The notes below the pieces were generated by a model. That model was given only the letters and a program-made list of their open reading frames with translations, was not told the DNA's origin and searched no databases. From Clostridium sp. AM58-1XD (GTDB taxonomy: Bacteria > Bacillota > Clostridia > Lachnospirales > Lachnospiraceae), in contig NZ_QSDR01000012.1 in the NCBI RefSeq assembly GCF_003464085.1, positions 58,333 to 122,332 on the forward strand: a stretch of 64,000 nt of DNA, read 5' to 3'. Positions 1-9,733 of the stretch are shown piece by piece. Numbering within the stretch: position 1 is the first letter of the stretch; every line of letters begins with the position of its first letter. The position numbers were made by a program, and so were the translations under genes.

Positions 1-285
1 ATCTCCTTTGATTCCATGGAAGGATGTGCAAAGGCGATTGTTGCGCGTTGTAAGAAAGCAGGCGTAGTGATGACTGGCGCGGGAGCAACTTATCCATATG
101 GGAAAGACCCTCACGATACCAACATCCGTATCGCTCCGTCTTATCCTCCGTTATCAGACCTGATTATGGCGACAGAACTGCTGGCTCTTTGCACAAAACT
201 GGTAAGCGTGGATAAGCTTCTGGCAGATATGGAAGAGAAAAAGGCAGCGCCTGTGAAGAAAGCAGAAAAGCAGGCAGAAGCGTAG
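1..285 (+). CDS. PLP-dependent aminotransferase, C-terminal end (partial)
   Basis: The reading frame is open from base 1 and ends at TAG 283-285, so only the last 94 residues are present. The stretch with GKDPHDTNIRIAPSYPP followed by a helix rich in Leu/Ala and ending LVSVDKLL resembles the C-terminus of clostridial class I/II (aspartate/alanine-type) aminotransferases, where the Arg of NIRIAPSYP would contact the substrate carboxylate. The last 15 or so residues are a Lys/Ala/Glu tail with no family meaning. The lysine that binds PLP lies outside the window, so the substrate cannot be judged. The family call rests on this short tail only. Confidence 0.6.
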   Translation: MSFDSMEGCAKAIVARCKKAGVVMTGAGATYPYGKDPHDTNIRIAPSYPPLSDLIMATELLALCTKLVSVDKLLADMEEKKAAPVKKAEKQAEA

Positions 286-352
286 TAGTCAAATAGAAGG
301 ATGGACTGGGAAAAAGGTCTTCTGGCCCTGGTATCCTATATTGCAGTAAATA

Positions 353-414
353 AATTCCCGGCAGAGGGAAATGCCTGTACCGTTCCGGTCAGGCAGGGCC
401 AACTGCCGGGAATT
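353..414. repeat. Nested inverted repeat downstream of the aminotransferase
   Basis: AATTCCCGGCAG at 353-364 pairs perfectly with CTGCCGGGAATT at 403-414. Inside it, GCCTG 373-377 pairs with CAGGC 391-395. It lies between converging genes and has no clear T-run, so it is a strong hairpin that may act as a bidirectional 3'-end structure. Confidence 0.5.
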
Positions 415-451
415 ATGATGCGGATGAATGATTGTTGAAGCTGTTCTGAAG

Positions 452-1326
452 CTATTCTGAAAACAGGATTACGTTCACAAGGGACTGGAAGGCGAATGTC
501 TGGTATTTGTCCTGCAGGAACATGACATGGCTGGTACAGGAGAGGTTAAACGCCTCTACGGGAAGTTCAACGAGGCGCCCCAGCCGTATCGAATCCTTTG
601 CCAGAATTTTGGGAAGGATGGTAATACCGAATCCTTTTTCCGCTCCGGTGAGCAGGGCATGGGAGCTGGTGCTCGTCCAAACGGGACTGGCCGTTACGCT
701 GTAAAACAGGAACGCGCTGTCGATCAGCTGCCGGATCAGACTTCCAGGCTCGCGCAGCAACAGCGGGTATTCCATCATTTCCGGCACGGTTATGGATGCA
801 ACGGAAGCCAGAGGATGGGAAGGCGCGGCGAGCACGGACATCGGTTCTGAAGAAACGGGAACCTTAACAAGGCTTTCGTTTTCCAGAAGCCCTTCCATGA
901 GAACCAGGTCGATCTGGCGGTTAAAAAGCTGTGCTTCCAGTTCCCGCTCATTGCCCACGGCAATCCGTATATCTGTCTCACTGTTGCTGACAGAAAAACG
1001 CTTCAGTATTCCAGGCAGAATGGTATCGACAATAACCGGAGTAACGCCAGTCTCAGGACGGACATGCTCCCATTATCCTGAAATGTATTTTCAAGATCTT
1101 CGTACAGTTCCAGAAGAGGAATGACCTTGGAAAGAAATAGCTGACCCGTTTCATTCAGGACAACTTTTCTGGAAGAACGGTCAAACAGGCGGACGCCCAC
1201 AGAATCTTCCAGCTCACTGATCGTTCTGGAGATTGCCGGCTGGGTGGTTGAAAGGCGTTCGGCTGCCTTTGTGATACTTTCTTCTTCACAGACAACACGA
1301 AAGGTATATAGTTGTTTCATTTTCAT
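452..1326 (-). CDS. LysR-family transcriptional regulator (one frameshift)
   Basis: The N-terminal winged helix-turn-helix is clear (MKQLYTFRVVCEEESITKAA, then TTQPAISRTISELED and LFDRSSRKVVLNETG). A LysR substrate-binding domain follows, with LLEN..LVKVPVSSEPM and GFGITILPKILA. The start is ATG at 1326, with GAGG nine bases upstream. Near 1050 the frame shifts: the coding strand reads CTGGCGTTACTCC where CTGGGCGTTACTCC would restore LRLGVTPVIVDTILPGIL. With one G restored the protein has about 291 residues, the normal LysR length. Both halves are otherwise conserved, so a sequencing error is more likely than decay. The divergent neighbour at 1542 (EamA transporter) is the natural candidate target; that is inference from position. 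Confidence 0.8.
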
Positions 1327-1541
1327 ATCAATTTTCCTCGCAGGTATAAGAGTCTGGCGTAACGGTTTCGAAAAGTGCATGTTCATGCATACCTGTGATC
1401 GTACAAAGAGCAGCAAAGATTTCTTCGTCCGAAACCGTTACGTTATATAGTATATCACTTTTTGCATAGAAATCTATAACATATAACAAAAAAGTTTTAG
1501 CGGCTTGACCGCGTAAAGGAAAGAGCAATCAGGAGGCAGGC

Positions 1542-2435
1542 ATGAATCATAGATATAAGGGAATTATTTTTATTATCATATCGGCGTTTTGCTTTGCCCT
1601 TATGAATGTGTTCGTAAGGGCTTCAGGCGATCTGCCGTTTATCCAGAAAAGCTTCTTCAGAAATTTTGTTGCAGCCATATTCGCAGCGGCAGTACTGATG
1701 AAAAACAGAGCGTGGTTTTCCGGCAAGAAAGGCAATCTTAAAATTCTGTTCTGGAGATCGGTTTTCGGCGCTGTAGGTATTATGTGCAACTTTTATGCAG
1801 TTGATCACTTGCTTCTGGCCGATGCCTCGATGCTGAATAAGATGTCGCCGTTTTTTGCAATTATTTTCAGCTGCTTTATCCTGAAAGAACATATCAGACC
1901 ATGGCAGGCAGTGGCAGTCATAGCAGCATTTATCGGAAGCCTTCTCGTCATTAAGCCTACGGTTTTCGGAATGAGCATTTTTCCTTCTTTTATCGGTCTT
2001 CTGGGCGGTCTGGGAGCAGGTGCCGCTTATACGCTGGTAAGGCTGCTGGGAGAAAGAGGAGAGAAAGGTCCCTTTATCGTCTTTTTCTTTTCGGCATTTA
2101 CATGCCTGCTGGCGGTCCCATACCTCATTCTGGACTATCACCAAATGACGCTCATGCAGTTTGGAAGCCTCATGATGGCAGGACTTGCCGCAGCAGGCGG
2201 CCAGTTTTCCATTACGGCGGCCTACTGTTATGCCCCGGCTAAGGAAATATCCATTTACGATTATTCACAGATTATTTTTTCAGCAGTTTTGGGATTCCTG
2301 CTGTTTGGCCAGATTCCCGATGGATTCAGCTGGGCCGGCTATATGGTAATCATCGGCGCGGCTGTAGGCATGTTCCTTTATAACAGAAGGGAAAACCGCA
2401 GGCCGGGGACACAGACGAGGACAAATGCACAATAA
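1542..2435 (+). CDS. DMT-superfamily transporter, EamA family
   Basis: This is a 297-residue protein with about ten hydrophobic helices arranged as two EamA repeats (roughly residues 8-140 and 150-285). The motif NKMSPFFAIIFSCFILKE is typical of EamA end-of-repeat helices in RhaT/RarD-like carriers. It probably exports or imports a small metabolite across the cytoplasmic membrane; the family does not allow the substrate to be named. AGGAGG at 1531-1536 sets the ATG start. It is transcribed divergently from the LysR gene at 1326, a common arrangement for a LysR-controlled exporter. The C-terminal tail is short, charged and cytoplasmic. Confidence 0.85.
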   Translation: MNHRYKGIIFIIISAFCFALMNVFVRASGDLPFIQKSFFRNFVAAIFAAAVLMKNRAWFSGKKGNLKILFWRSVFGAVGIMCNFYAVDHLLLADASMLNKMSPFFAIIFSCFILKEHIRPWQAVAVIAAFIGSLLVIKPTVFGMSIFPSFIGLLGGLGAGAAYTLVRLLGERGEKGPFIVFFFSAFTCLLAVPYLILDYHQMTLMQFGSLMMAGLAAAGGQFSITAAYCYAPAKEISIYDYSQIIFSAVLGFLLFGQIPDGFSWAGYMVIIGAAVGMFLYNRRENRRPGTQTRTNAQ

Positions 2436-2498
2436 AGAAGGATAGAAACGTATAAATAAGTGAGAGAACAGGGAACAGGAAATATAAGGGAGAGTAAA

Positions 2499-3503
2499 AT
2501 GAGCATCAGAAAATGGGGGGCGGCAGCACTTTCAGCTGTCATGATTATAACTGGAACCGGCTGCGGAAAAAGACCGTCCGAACCAGTCAGCATGTCGAAT
2601 TTTCTGTTGAATACGGTTGTGACAGTGACCTTGTACGACTCTTCAGACAGCCGGATTCTGGAAGGCTGTATGGAGCTGTGCAGGGAGTATGAGGGGAAAT
2701 TCAGCAAAACGATAGAGACAAGCGAGATATACCGCCTCAACCACAGAGAAGCGGGAACGAAAGAGATGGAGGTGTCTCCGGAAACAGCAGAACTGATCCG
2801 GAAAGGCCTTTATTACAGTGAAATATCAGATGGCGCATTTGATATAACAATAGAACCGCTGAGTTCTCTATGGGATTTTAAGGCGGAGGATCCTGAGATT
2901 CCTGATGAAAAACTGTTGAAACAGAACGCAGAAAAGGTCAATTATAAAAATATAAGGATCGAGGGCAATACGGTTGAATTCTTGTCGGATGATGTGACCA
3001 TAGACCTGGGGGCGATCGCAAAGGGGTATATCGCCGATAAAATAAAAGAGTACCTCCTGGAGCAGAACGTTAGGAGTGCTGTGATCAATCTGGGCGGAAA
3101 TGTGCTCTGCGTGGGGAGAAAGCCTGATGGAAAGCCGTTTAAAGTCGGCCTTCAGAAACCCTTTAAAGATCACAATGAGGCGGCTGACATCATGGCGCTG
3201 GATGATATGTCCATGGTGGTTTCCGGGGTATATGAGCGCCATTTTGTGAAAGACGGCGTTAATTACCATCACATACTGAATCCAAAAACGGGGTGGCCTT
3301 ATGAAAATGGCTTGACGGCAGTGACGATTTTTTCATCGGAATCAGTGGATGGAGACGGACTGAGCACTACCTGCTTTTCTCTGGGAATGGAAAAAGGGAT
3401 GGAGCTTATCAATTCTCTGGACGGTATATACGCTGTTTTTCAGACAGAAGACGGAAACATGTACTTTTCAGAGGGAGCAAAAGAACTGGAATGGAAGGAT
3501 TGA
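2499..3503 (+). CDS. apbE: FAD:protein FMN transferase, lipoprotein (ApbE family)
   Basis: ApbE enzymes attach FMN covalently to threonine in RnfD/RnfG, NqrB/C or other flavoproteins outside the membrane. The start at ATG 2499 follows AAGGGAGAG and gives a lipoprotein signal with lipobox TGTGC at about residue 22, fitting an extracytoplasmic anchored enzyme. Family marks are MSNFLLNTVVTVTLYD near the start, DGAFDITIEPLSSLWDF in the middle, DLGAIAKGYIADKI, INLGGNVLCVG, and HHILNPKTGWP. The length of 334 residues is normal. No rnf/nqr genes lie nearby, so the flavoprotein target is not evident. An in-frame GTG at 2460 exists but is poorly placed for a ribosome-binding site. Confidence 0.9.
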   Translation: MSIRKWGAAALSAVMIITGTGCGKRPSEPVSMSNFLLNTVVTVTLYDSSDSRILEGCMELCREYEGKFSKTIETSEIYRLNHREAGTKEMEVSPETAELIRKGLYYSEISDGAFDITIEPLSSLWDFKAEDPEIPDEKLLKQNAEKVNYKNIRIEGNTVEFLSDDVTIDLGAIAKGYIADKIKEYLLEQNVRSAVINLGGNVLCVGRKPDGKPFKVGLQKPFKDHNEAADIMALDDMSMVVSGVYERHFVKDGVNYHHILNPKTGWPYENGLTAVTIFSSESVDGDGLSTTCFSLGMEKGMELINSLDGIYAVFQTEDGNMYFSEGAKELEWKD

Positions 3504-3618
3504 CCGGAACCTCTTTACTTTTTTTTCCACCTATACTAAAATATCAACTATATGCGGCCTGAAGAACCATGTGCCAAAATACGGACGTGGGGTCCGGATA
3601 AAGATGAAGGAGAACGTG

Positions 3619-4047
3619 ATGTTTGAACGGTTACTGAATAAGGCAATGAACAGGGAGACGGTTTCATATCTGATATTTGGCGTACTGACAACGCTGGTGG
3701 ACTGGATATCTTACAAGGCATTCCGGCTGGCCGGTATGGATTACCGCCTGGCGACGATCTGCTGCCAGGGAACAGCCATACTGTTTGCCTATATTACAAA
3801 TAAACTTTGGGTGTTTCAAAGCTATAATTTCCATCCCAAATATCTGCTGAAGGAAATGACCTCCTTTTTTTCGTGCAGAATCCTAACTGCCGTATTTACC
3901 TATGTTGCCATGGTTGTGATGGTGGACGGAATGGGAATCAAACAGGATATGATCTGCAAGATTATCGTATCCGCTATTTCACTTGTCCTGAACTACGTGT
4001 TCAGCAAGCTGTTTATTTTTAAAAAGAAGTCGTCAGAGGGGAAATAA
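3619..4047 (+). CDS. GtrA-family membrane protein
   Basis: About 142 residues with four predicted membrane helices. Family marks are YLIFGVLTTLVDWISY near the N-terminus, GTAILFAYITNKLWVF, and a final LNYVFSKLFIFKK. GtrA-like proteins are thought to move undecaprenyl-phosphate-linked sugars across the membrane for cell-surface glycosylation. I chose ATG 3619 because AAGGAG (3607-3612) stands six bases before it; ATG 3604 and GTG 3571 are in frame upstream. The next gene, a YfhO-type membrane protein, starts two bases after the stop, so the pair is probably co-translated and functionally linked. Confidence 0.85.
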   Translation: MFERLLNKAMNRETVSYLIFGVLTTLVDWISYKAFRLAGMDYRLATICCQGTAILFAYITNKLWVFQSYNFHPKYLLKEMTSFFSCRILTAVFTYVAMVVMVDGMGIKQDMICKIIVSAISLVLNYVFSKLFIFKKKSSEGK

Positions 4048-4049
4048 TC

Positions 4050-6854
4050 ATGAGGCAGCATGAGGCTGATCAGGCGTCAGAAGAATTAGAGGAAATTTTA
4101 AATATGATGGCAGAACGAGAATACGGAGGGCAGATGCCCTTTAAGAGCAACAGGGAGCCGGAGCAGATGCTTACCGACCCGGAAGGTGAGAATGATGAAA
4201 TGTTTCCGGCTGAGGAAGATCTTCAGCCAGATGATGACGAACTTCAGATAGAAGAACTGGACATCGAGGATGAAGAAGACTTGAACGCGCTTTCCGCAGT
4301 TACGGAAAATGATATGGAAGAACCGGCGGATGAAGAACCGGCCAGTAAGAAGAAAACGGGCAGAAATCTGTCCACAGCCCTGGAAAAAGGAGGACTTTTT
4401 AAACCCGCGGACGGACTTGCCGTAGCGTTCTGGATACCGGTTGTAATCATGGTCATTATATTTATCCAGAGAGAAATCTTTCCGTTTGGTGATGAGAGCT
4501 TTCTGAGAACGGATATGTATCATCAGTACGCCCCGTTTTTCTCGGAATTTCAGTATAAGCTGAAACACGGAGAAAGCCTGCTTTACAGCTGGGATGTGGG
4601 AATGGGAGTTAATTTTTCCGCTCTTTATGCCTATTATCTGGCAAGTCCGCTGAACTGGCTGATCTGGCTGTGTCCGAAACGATTTATCATTGAATTCATG
4701 ACGTATTCCATCGTTTTCAAAATCGGACTCAGCGGAATGTCTTTTGCGTATTATCTGAAAAGACATTGCCGGACAAACGATTTCGGAGTGGGGTTCTTCG
4801 GGATTTTTTATGCGCTGTCCGGCTATATGGCGGCGTACAGCTGGAATATCATGTGGCTGGACTGTATTCTTCTGTTCCCCCTGATTATGCTGGGACTGGA
4901 ACGGCTTGTCCATGAGAAGAAATGCGGAATGTACTGCATCGCCCTTGGTGTTTCCATTTTGTCTAATTATTATATATCCATAATGATCTGCCTTTTTATG
5001 GTGCTTTACTTTATCGCTCTTCTGATTATGGAAGAGAAGAAGCCGGTAAAGGAGTATTGCATAAACTGTCTGCAGTTTGGAATCTATTCGCTTCTGGCAG
5101 GCGGCCTTGCGGCGGCAGTGCTTCTTCCTGAGATCTATGCGCTCCAAATGACCGCGTCGGGGGATTTTAACTTTCCCAAGACATATTCCGCCTACTTTTC
5201 CATTTTTGATATGCTGGCAAGGCACATCGGAAATGTGGAGGTGGAGATCGGACTGGATCATTGGCCGAACATTTACTGCGGCGTAGCAGTTTTCATACTG
5301 TTTCTGCTTTACCTCGCGAGCAGAAAGATATCGGTCAGGGAAAAAGCGGTATACTGTTCGTTGCTCCTGCTGTTTTTTGCAAGCTTTTCCATCAATGTAC
5401 TGAATTTTATCTGGCATGGATTTCACTATCCCAACAGTCTTCCATGCCGGCAGTCCTTTATATATATCGCTTTGCTGCTACTGATGTGCTACAGGGCTTA
5501 TATGCACCTGGAAGACACGCCGTGGAAGCATGTGGTGATCGCGTTCTGGGGGGCGGTAATATTTGTCCTTATGGCGCAGAAACTGGTGACGAATACCCAG
5601 TTCCATTTTATTGTTTTTTATGCGGCAATCCTGTTTCTGTCCGTGTACGCAGGCCTGATTTATCTGTGGAAAAAGATGGAGGTGAATCCGAACATCGTGC
5701 TTTTGCTGGCGCTGGCCGCCGTATCGGTAGAATCCGCAGTCAACACGACGGTGACAAGCGTAACGACTACAAGCCGTTCTGCATATGTGAGGGACAATGA
5801 AGACGTCAGGAGCCTGGTAGACGGCCTGTATCCAAGCGAAACATTTTTCCGTGTGGAAAAGGTCACCAGAAAGACAAAAAATGACGGAGCGTGGATGAAC
5901 TTTCCATCCGTTTCCCTGTTTTCATCGACTGCAAATGCAGATTTGTCTGAGCTGTTTAAGAAACTGGGCTGCGAGGCATCTACAAATGCCTACAGCATTA
6001 CCGGCAGCACGCCGCTTCTGGATTCTCTGTTCTCCGTCCGGTACGGCCTGTATTCAGAAGAACAGAGCGATAATCCGCTTCTTACATTTGTAGACCGTTC
6101 CGGAGATACGTGGCTGTACGAGAAGGCGTATACACTTCCTCTCGGATTCGGGGTACCGTATGATTTCGGAGAGCACTGGCAGCTGGACCTGGACAATCCG
6201 GCGCTTGTTCAGAATGATCTGTGTGACATCGTGGGAGCCGGCCGCGTGCTGGAGGAATACTGGGGAACGGAAGAAAACGGAACGTTCCGGTTTGTGGCGG
6301 AAGAAGACGGCGATCATTACGTATACGTAACGAATAAAAATGCAGATAAGGTGCGTGTAGATACGGGAATGAATGCCAGAACCTACGATAATGTAAAACG
6401 CGGGTATCTGCTGGAACTGGGATATATGAAGGCTGGAGACGAGGCTGTTCTGACATCGGAAGATGAAAAAAGCCAGAGAATAACAGCGAGTGTCTACCGC
6501 GTTTCGGAAGATCATCTCCACGAATTTTATGAGCGGCTGAACGATCATCCTTGGATACTGACCAACTGGTCAGATACATTGTTGGAAGGAACGATTGAAC
6601 TGGATGAGCCGGGACGCCTGTTTACGTCCATTCCTTATGACAAGGGCTGGAGGGTGTGGATTGACGGGCAGGAAATGACGACAGCGAAGCTGGCGGACAC
6701 CTTCCTGACGGTAACCGTACCGGAAGGCAGCCATACGATTACCATGAAGTACGAGCCTCAGGGACTGCGCCTGGGAGCCTTGATTACGTTTACAAGTATT
6801 TTTCTGTTTCTGGTATTTACAGGTATCGGGAGAATGCTGGAAAAGAAGAAATAG
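4050..6854 (+). CDS. YfhO-family polytopic membrane protein (putative glycosyltransferase)
   Basis: A 934-residue protein. Residues 1-120 are soluble and very acidic (runs of D/E), followed by a first helix near residue 128 and about 12-14 hydrophobic segments up to residue 560. A large extracytoplasmic domain and a last helix (about 905-925) follow. The motif with an acidic pair before the second helix (FLRTDMYHQYAPFF) and the C-terminal FTSIPYDKGWRVWIDG are typical of YfhO. YfhO proteins are GT-C-like and have been linked to glycosylation of teichoic acids or lipids; here that is inferred from family and from the preceding GtrA gene. The acidic N-terminal extension is unusual. GAGGGG precedes the ATG. 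Confidence 0.85.
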   Translation: MRQHEADQASEELEEILNMMAEREYGGQMPFKSNREPEQMLTDPEGENDEMFPAEEDLQPDDDELQIEELDIEDEEDLNALSAVTENDMEEPADEEPASKKKTGRNLSTALEKGGLFKPADGLAVAFWIPVVIMVIIFIQREIFPFGDESFLRTDMYHQYAPFFSEFQYKLKHGESLLYSWDVGMGVNFSALYAYYLASPLNWLIWLCPKRFIIEFMTYSIVFKIGLSGMSFAYYLKRHCRTNDFGVGFFGIFYALSGYMAAYSWNIMWLDCILLFPLIMLGLERLVHEKKCGMYCIALGVSILSNYYISIMICLFMVLYFIALLIMEEKKPVKEYCINCLQFGIYSLLAGGLAAAVLLPEIYALQMTASGDFNFPKTYSAYFSIFDMLARHIGNVEVEIGLDHWPNIYCGVAVFILFLLYLASRKISVREKAVYCSLLLLFFASFSINVLNFIWHGFHYPNSLPCRQSFIYIALLLLMCYRAYMHLEDTPWKHVVIAFWGAVIFVLMAQKLVTNTQFHFIVFYAAILFLSVYAGLIYLWKKMEVNPNIVLLLALAAVSVESAVNTTVTSVTTTSRSAYVRDNEDVRSLVDGLYPSETFFRVEKVTRKTKNDGAWMNFPSVSLFSSTANADLSELFKKLGCEASTNAYSITGSTPLLDSLFSVRYGLYSEEQSDNPLLTFVDRSGDTWLYEKAYTLPLGFGVPYDFGEHWQLDLDNPALVQNDLCDIVGAGRVLEEYWGTEENGTFRFVAEEDGDHYVYVTNKNADKVRVDTGMNARTYDNVKRGYLLELGYMKAGDEAVLTSEDEKSQRITASVYRVSEDHLHEFYERLNDHPWILTNWSDTLLEGTIELDEPGRLFTSIPYDKGWRVWIDGQEMTTAKLADTFLTVTVPEGSHTITMKYEPQGLRLGALITFTSIFLFLVFTGIGRMLEKKK

Positions 6855-6913
6855 CTGTGCGCCGGGAAACGACGGATCAGAGCGAGATAAAAAAGAAAGA
6901 GGAGAGATGAGAG

Positions 6914-8293
6914 ATGAAATTATGGGGCGGACGCTTCACTAAGGAGACCAATCAGTTGGTACACAATTTTAATGAATCCCTTTCATTCGACAGAAAATTC
7001 TATCACCAGGATATCGAAGGCAGCATTGCGCATGTGACAATGCTGGCAAAGCAGGGGATTTTGAGCGAAGAAGATAAGGACAAAATCATAGCGGGCTTAA
7101 AGGGCATCATGGACGATATCGAATGCGGAAAACTGGAGTTTACAAGGGAACACGAAGACATTCATTCCTTTGTTGAGGCCCATCTGACGGAACGGATCGG
7201 TGAAGCGGGCAAACGGCTTCATACTGGAAGAAGCCGCAATGACCAGGTAGCTCTGGACATGAAGCTTTATACGAGAGATGAGATCGGTGAAATGGACGGG
7301 CTGCTGAAAAAACTGCTTTTCGAACTGCTTGCCATTATGGAAAATAATCTGGATACTTTTATGCCTGGTTTTACTCATCTGCAGAAGGCGCAGCCGATTA
7401 CTCTGACCCATCACGTTGGCGCTTATTATGAAATGTTCACACGCGACCGGTCCAGGCTGCACGATATTTACGAGAGAATGAATTACTGCCCGTTGGGATC
7501 AGGCGCTCTTGCAGGCACGACGTATCCGCTGGACAGAGACTATACGGCAGAACTTCTGGGATTCTACGGTCCTACATTAAACAGTATGGATTCCGTGTCC
7601 GACAGAGATTATCTGATTGAATTTTTGGCGGCGCTTTCTATCATTTCCATGCATTTAAGCCGGTTCTGTGAAGAAATTATCATCTGGAATACAAATGAAT
7701 ACCGTTTCGTGGAACTGGATGATTCCTACAGCACGGGCAGCAGCATCATGCCTCAGAAAAAGAACCCGGATATCGCAGAGTTGATCAGGGGAAAGACAGG
7801 CCGTGTTTACGGGGCTCTTATGTCCCTTTTGACCACTATGAAGGGAATTCCTCTGGCTTACAACAAGGACATGCAGGAAGACAAGGAACTGACCTTTGAC
7901 GCCATCGATACGGTGAAGGGCTGTATTTCCCTTTTTACGGGAATGGTTTCATCTATGAGCTTCCGTAAAGATGTTATGGAAGCCAGTGCGAAAAACGGCT
8001 TCACAAACGCTACGGATGTGGCCGATTATCTGGTAAATAAGGGCGTACCGTTTAGGGATGCCCATGGAATATCAGGCCGCCTTGTATTAAGGTGTATTGG
8101 CAAAAACTGTGCTCTGGACGATCTGTCTTTGGAAGAATTCAAGGCGGAGAGCGAGGTATTTGATCAGGATGTCTATGAAGCAATCAGCATGAAGACATGC
8201 GTGGAAAAGAGAAATACGATCGGAGCGCCTGGAAAAGAGGCCATGGAAAAAGTAGTTAAGATTTACAGAGACAGGCTGGAAAACGAGAAATAA
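6914..8293 (+). CDS. argH: Argininosuccinate lyase
   Basis: A cytoplasmic enzyme of the fumarase/aspartase superfamily that splits argininosuccinate into arginine and fumarate, the last step of arginine synthesis. The start [16 protein letters not shown] is diagnostic. Other marks are [26 protein letters not shown] [16 protein letters not shown], and the signature loop [12 protein letters not shown] that carries the catalytic serine. The length of 459 residues is normal. It starts about 60 bp after yfhO and ends before a strong terminator. argG, whose product makes the substrate, lies about 12 kb away on the other strand, so the two genes are separately transcribed. Confidence 0.97.
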   Translation: MKLWGGRFTKETNQLVHNFNESLSFDRKFYHQDIEGSIAHVTMLAKQGILSEEDKDKIIAGLKGIMDDIECGKLEFTREHEDIHSFVEAHLTERIGEAGKRLHTGRSRNDQVALDMKLYTRDEIGEMDGLLKKLLFELLAIMENNLDTFMPGFTHLQKAQPITLTHHVGAYYEMFTRDRSRLHDIYERMNYCPLGSGALAGTTYPLDRDYTAELLGFYGPTLNSMDSVSDRDYLIEFLAALSIISMHLSRFCEEIIIWNTNEYRFVELDDSYSTGSSIMPQKKNPDIAELIRGKTGRVYGALMSLLTTMKGIPLAYNKDMQEDKELTFDAIDTVKGCISLFTGMVSSMSFRKDVMEASAKNGFTNATDVADYLVNKGVPFRDAHGISGRLVLRCIGKNCALDDLSLEEFKAESEVFDQDVYEAISMKTCVEKRNTIGAPGKEAMEKVVKIYRDRLENEK

Positions 8294-8411
8294 GCGAAAA
8301 AAATGTTCTATACTTTCTTCAAACAGGATGGGCGGCGTCCGTAAGAACATGCGGCATTACTCTGGGAGCGGCCACTTCCGGTGATGTATTATTTTTTTCC
8401 TGCCACAAATA

Positions 8412-8456
8412 AAACCTCCAAACGAAGTGATTTCTTTCACATCAGTTTGGAGGTTT
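8412..8456. terminator. Bidirectional terminator between argH and the Ldh_2 gene
   Basis: AAACCTCCAAAC (8412-8423) pairs perfectly with GTTTGGAGGTTT (8445-8456), with a weaker inner GTGA/TCAC pair. It lies between two converging genes. Confidence 0.8.
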
Positions 8457-8552
8457 ATATAATTTTTGGGGGATAGCCCCAGGAACGTGCCGGTTACCGT
8501 TTAAATCCTTTTGGCTTTATCTTCTCTTTGCAACAGAAAACTTGTAATGGTA

Positions 8553-9665
8553 CTATTTTTCAAATACCACATTCCCTGCATTATGTCCTATTTCGATTTC
8601 CATGTCTCCAAGGATATCCCTGCAGGGAACATTTCTCTTCTGGCATTCGAGGTACAGGCTCTCCTGAATGTTTCCGCTGATCAGAATTCCATGTTTCCGG
8701 CTGGCTTCCGTCTTCCGGTCCTCCGGTTCTCCCGGCATCAGGATTTCATCGACTCCCGCTGCTTTTGGAAGGGCTTTTAGTCTTTTATAGTAAATATCCA
8801 TCTTCTTTTTATATTCGTCCATGCTCATGAACATATCGGCTTTCATAATAAACATGATATGTCCCAGATTCTGCGGCTCATCGAAACGGTAATACAGGCT
8901 GCTGACATCGCCGGCATAATTGGAACCTGTATACATACCCGCCAGCATATCCATCAGCATTGCCAATGCAGCTCCTTTCGGCCCTCCAAAGGGCAGGCAG
9001 ACGCCTTCGAACGCTTTTTTCGCATCTGTCGTAGGATTTCCCTCACTGTCGAGTGCCAGGCCTTCGGCAATCGGTTCGTTGTTAATCATGGCAACGCGGA
9101 TTTTCCCTCTTGCAGTTTTCGTCATCGCCATATCCAGCACATAGGCGGGACTTTCATATCCCCCGGCCATTCCGGCAGCAAACGGCGCAGCGCCCAGAAA
9201 TACGGTGCGCCCGCCGCAAACCGGAAGGGCAGGACTTGAATTCGTATAAACCATACAGCAGTAGCCGGCCTCTACGGCCTGCTTTACATAGAGGGCGGCC
9301 ATGCCATAATGGGTGCTGTGGGTACATCCGACCATTGCGATTCCCGTTTTTTCCGCCAGTTTGATTCCTTCTTCCATTGCTTTATGAGCGACCAGAAATC
9401 CCATTCCATCATCGCCGTTAACGCGTAAGACGGCAGAAGCAACCTGTTCAACCTTAATGTCTGGAACCGGTTTAACACATTTACATTCCATTCGTTTTAA
9501 ATACATCGGTATCCTGGATATGCCATGGCTGTACAATCCCCTCATATCGGCAGCCACAAGGTCTTTTGCAATGACGGCGGCATCTTCTTTTCTCATGCCG
9601 CCGGTCAGCAGCAGCCGTGTCCCAAGATCAATTAATTCGCTTTCAGTGAATCTTCTTTCTTCCAT
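8553..9665 (-). CDS. Ldh_2-family NAD(P)-dependent malate/lactate-type dehydrogenase
   Basis: A 370-residue member of the malate/L-lactate dehydrogenase family distinct from classical LDH, which also includes sulfolactate, ureidoglycolate and 2,3-diketogulonate reductases. Marks: DMRGLYSHGISRIPMYL, THSTHYGMAALYVKQA, and a glycine-rich CLPFGGPKGAALAMLMDML near the C-terminal third. ATG 9665 is preceded at eight bases by AGGGG; a TTG one codon earlier is less likely. The neighbouring 2-hydroxycarboxylate carrier (9734-11086, same strand, 68 bp upstream) suggests that it oxidises the imported hydroxy acid to a 2-keto acid. The exact substrate cannot be read from the sequence. Confidence 0.85.
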   Translation of the reverse strand: MEERRFTESELIDLGTRLLLTGGMRKEDAAVIAKDLVAADMRGLYSHGISRIPMYLKRMECKCVKPVPDIKVEQVASAVLRVNGDDGMGFLVAHKAMEEGIKLAEKTGIAMVGCTHSTHYGMAALYVKQAVEAGYCCMVYTNSSPALPVCGGRTVFLGAAPFAAGMAGGYESPAYVLDMAMTKTARGKIRVAMINNEPIAEGLALDSEGNPTTDAKKAFEGVCLPFGGPKGAALAMLMDMLAGMYTGSNYAGDVSSLYYRFDEPQNLGHIMFIMKADMFMSMDEYKKKMDIYYKRLKALPKAAGVDEILMPGEPEDRKTEASRKHGILISGNIQESLYLECQKRNVPCRDILGDMEIEIGHNAGNVVFEK

Positions 9666-9733
9666 CAATTATTCCCCTTTTCTAATATTATTCTTTATTA
9701 CGGTTTTGCGCTTTCCCTGCGCGTAACTGTTTT

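Noticed and set aside
452..1326. Two separate LysR-related genes
   Set aside because: The two frames are complementary halves of one LysR protein, joined exactly by adding one G.
1623..2144. A 173-codon minus-strand frame within the EamA gene
   Set aside because: Antisense to clear membrane-protein coding; composition does not resemble a real protein.
4098..5426. A 442-codon minus-strand open frame inside the YfhO gene
   Set aside because: It is Lys/Arg/His-rich low-quality sequence antisense to a gene with strong family support and a good start site.
5261..5800. A plus-strand frame of 179 codons overlapping the YfhO gene
   Set aside because: It is an out-of-frame shadow with no ribosome-binding site or family match.
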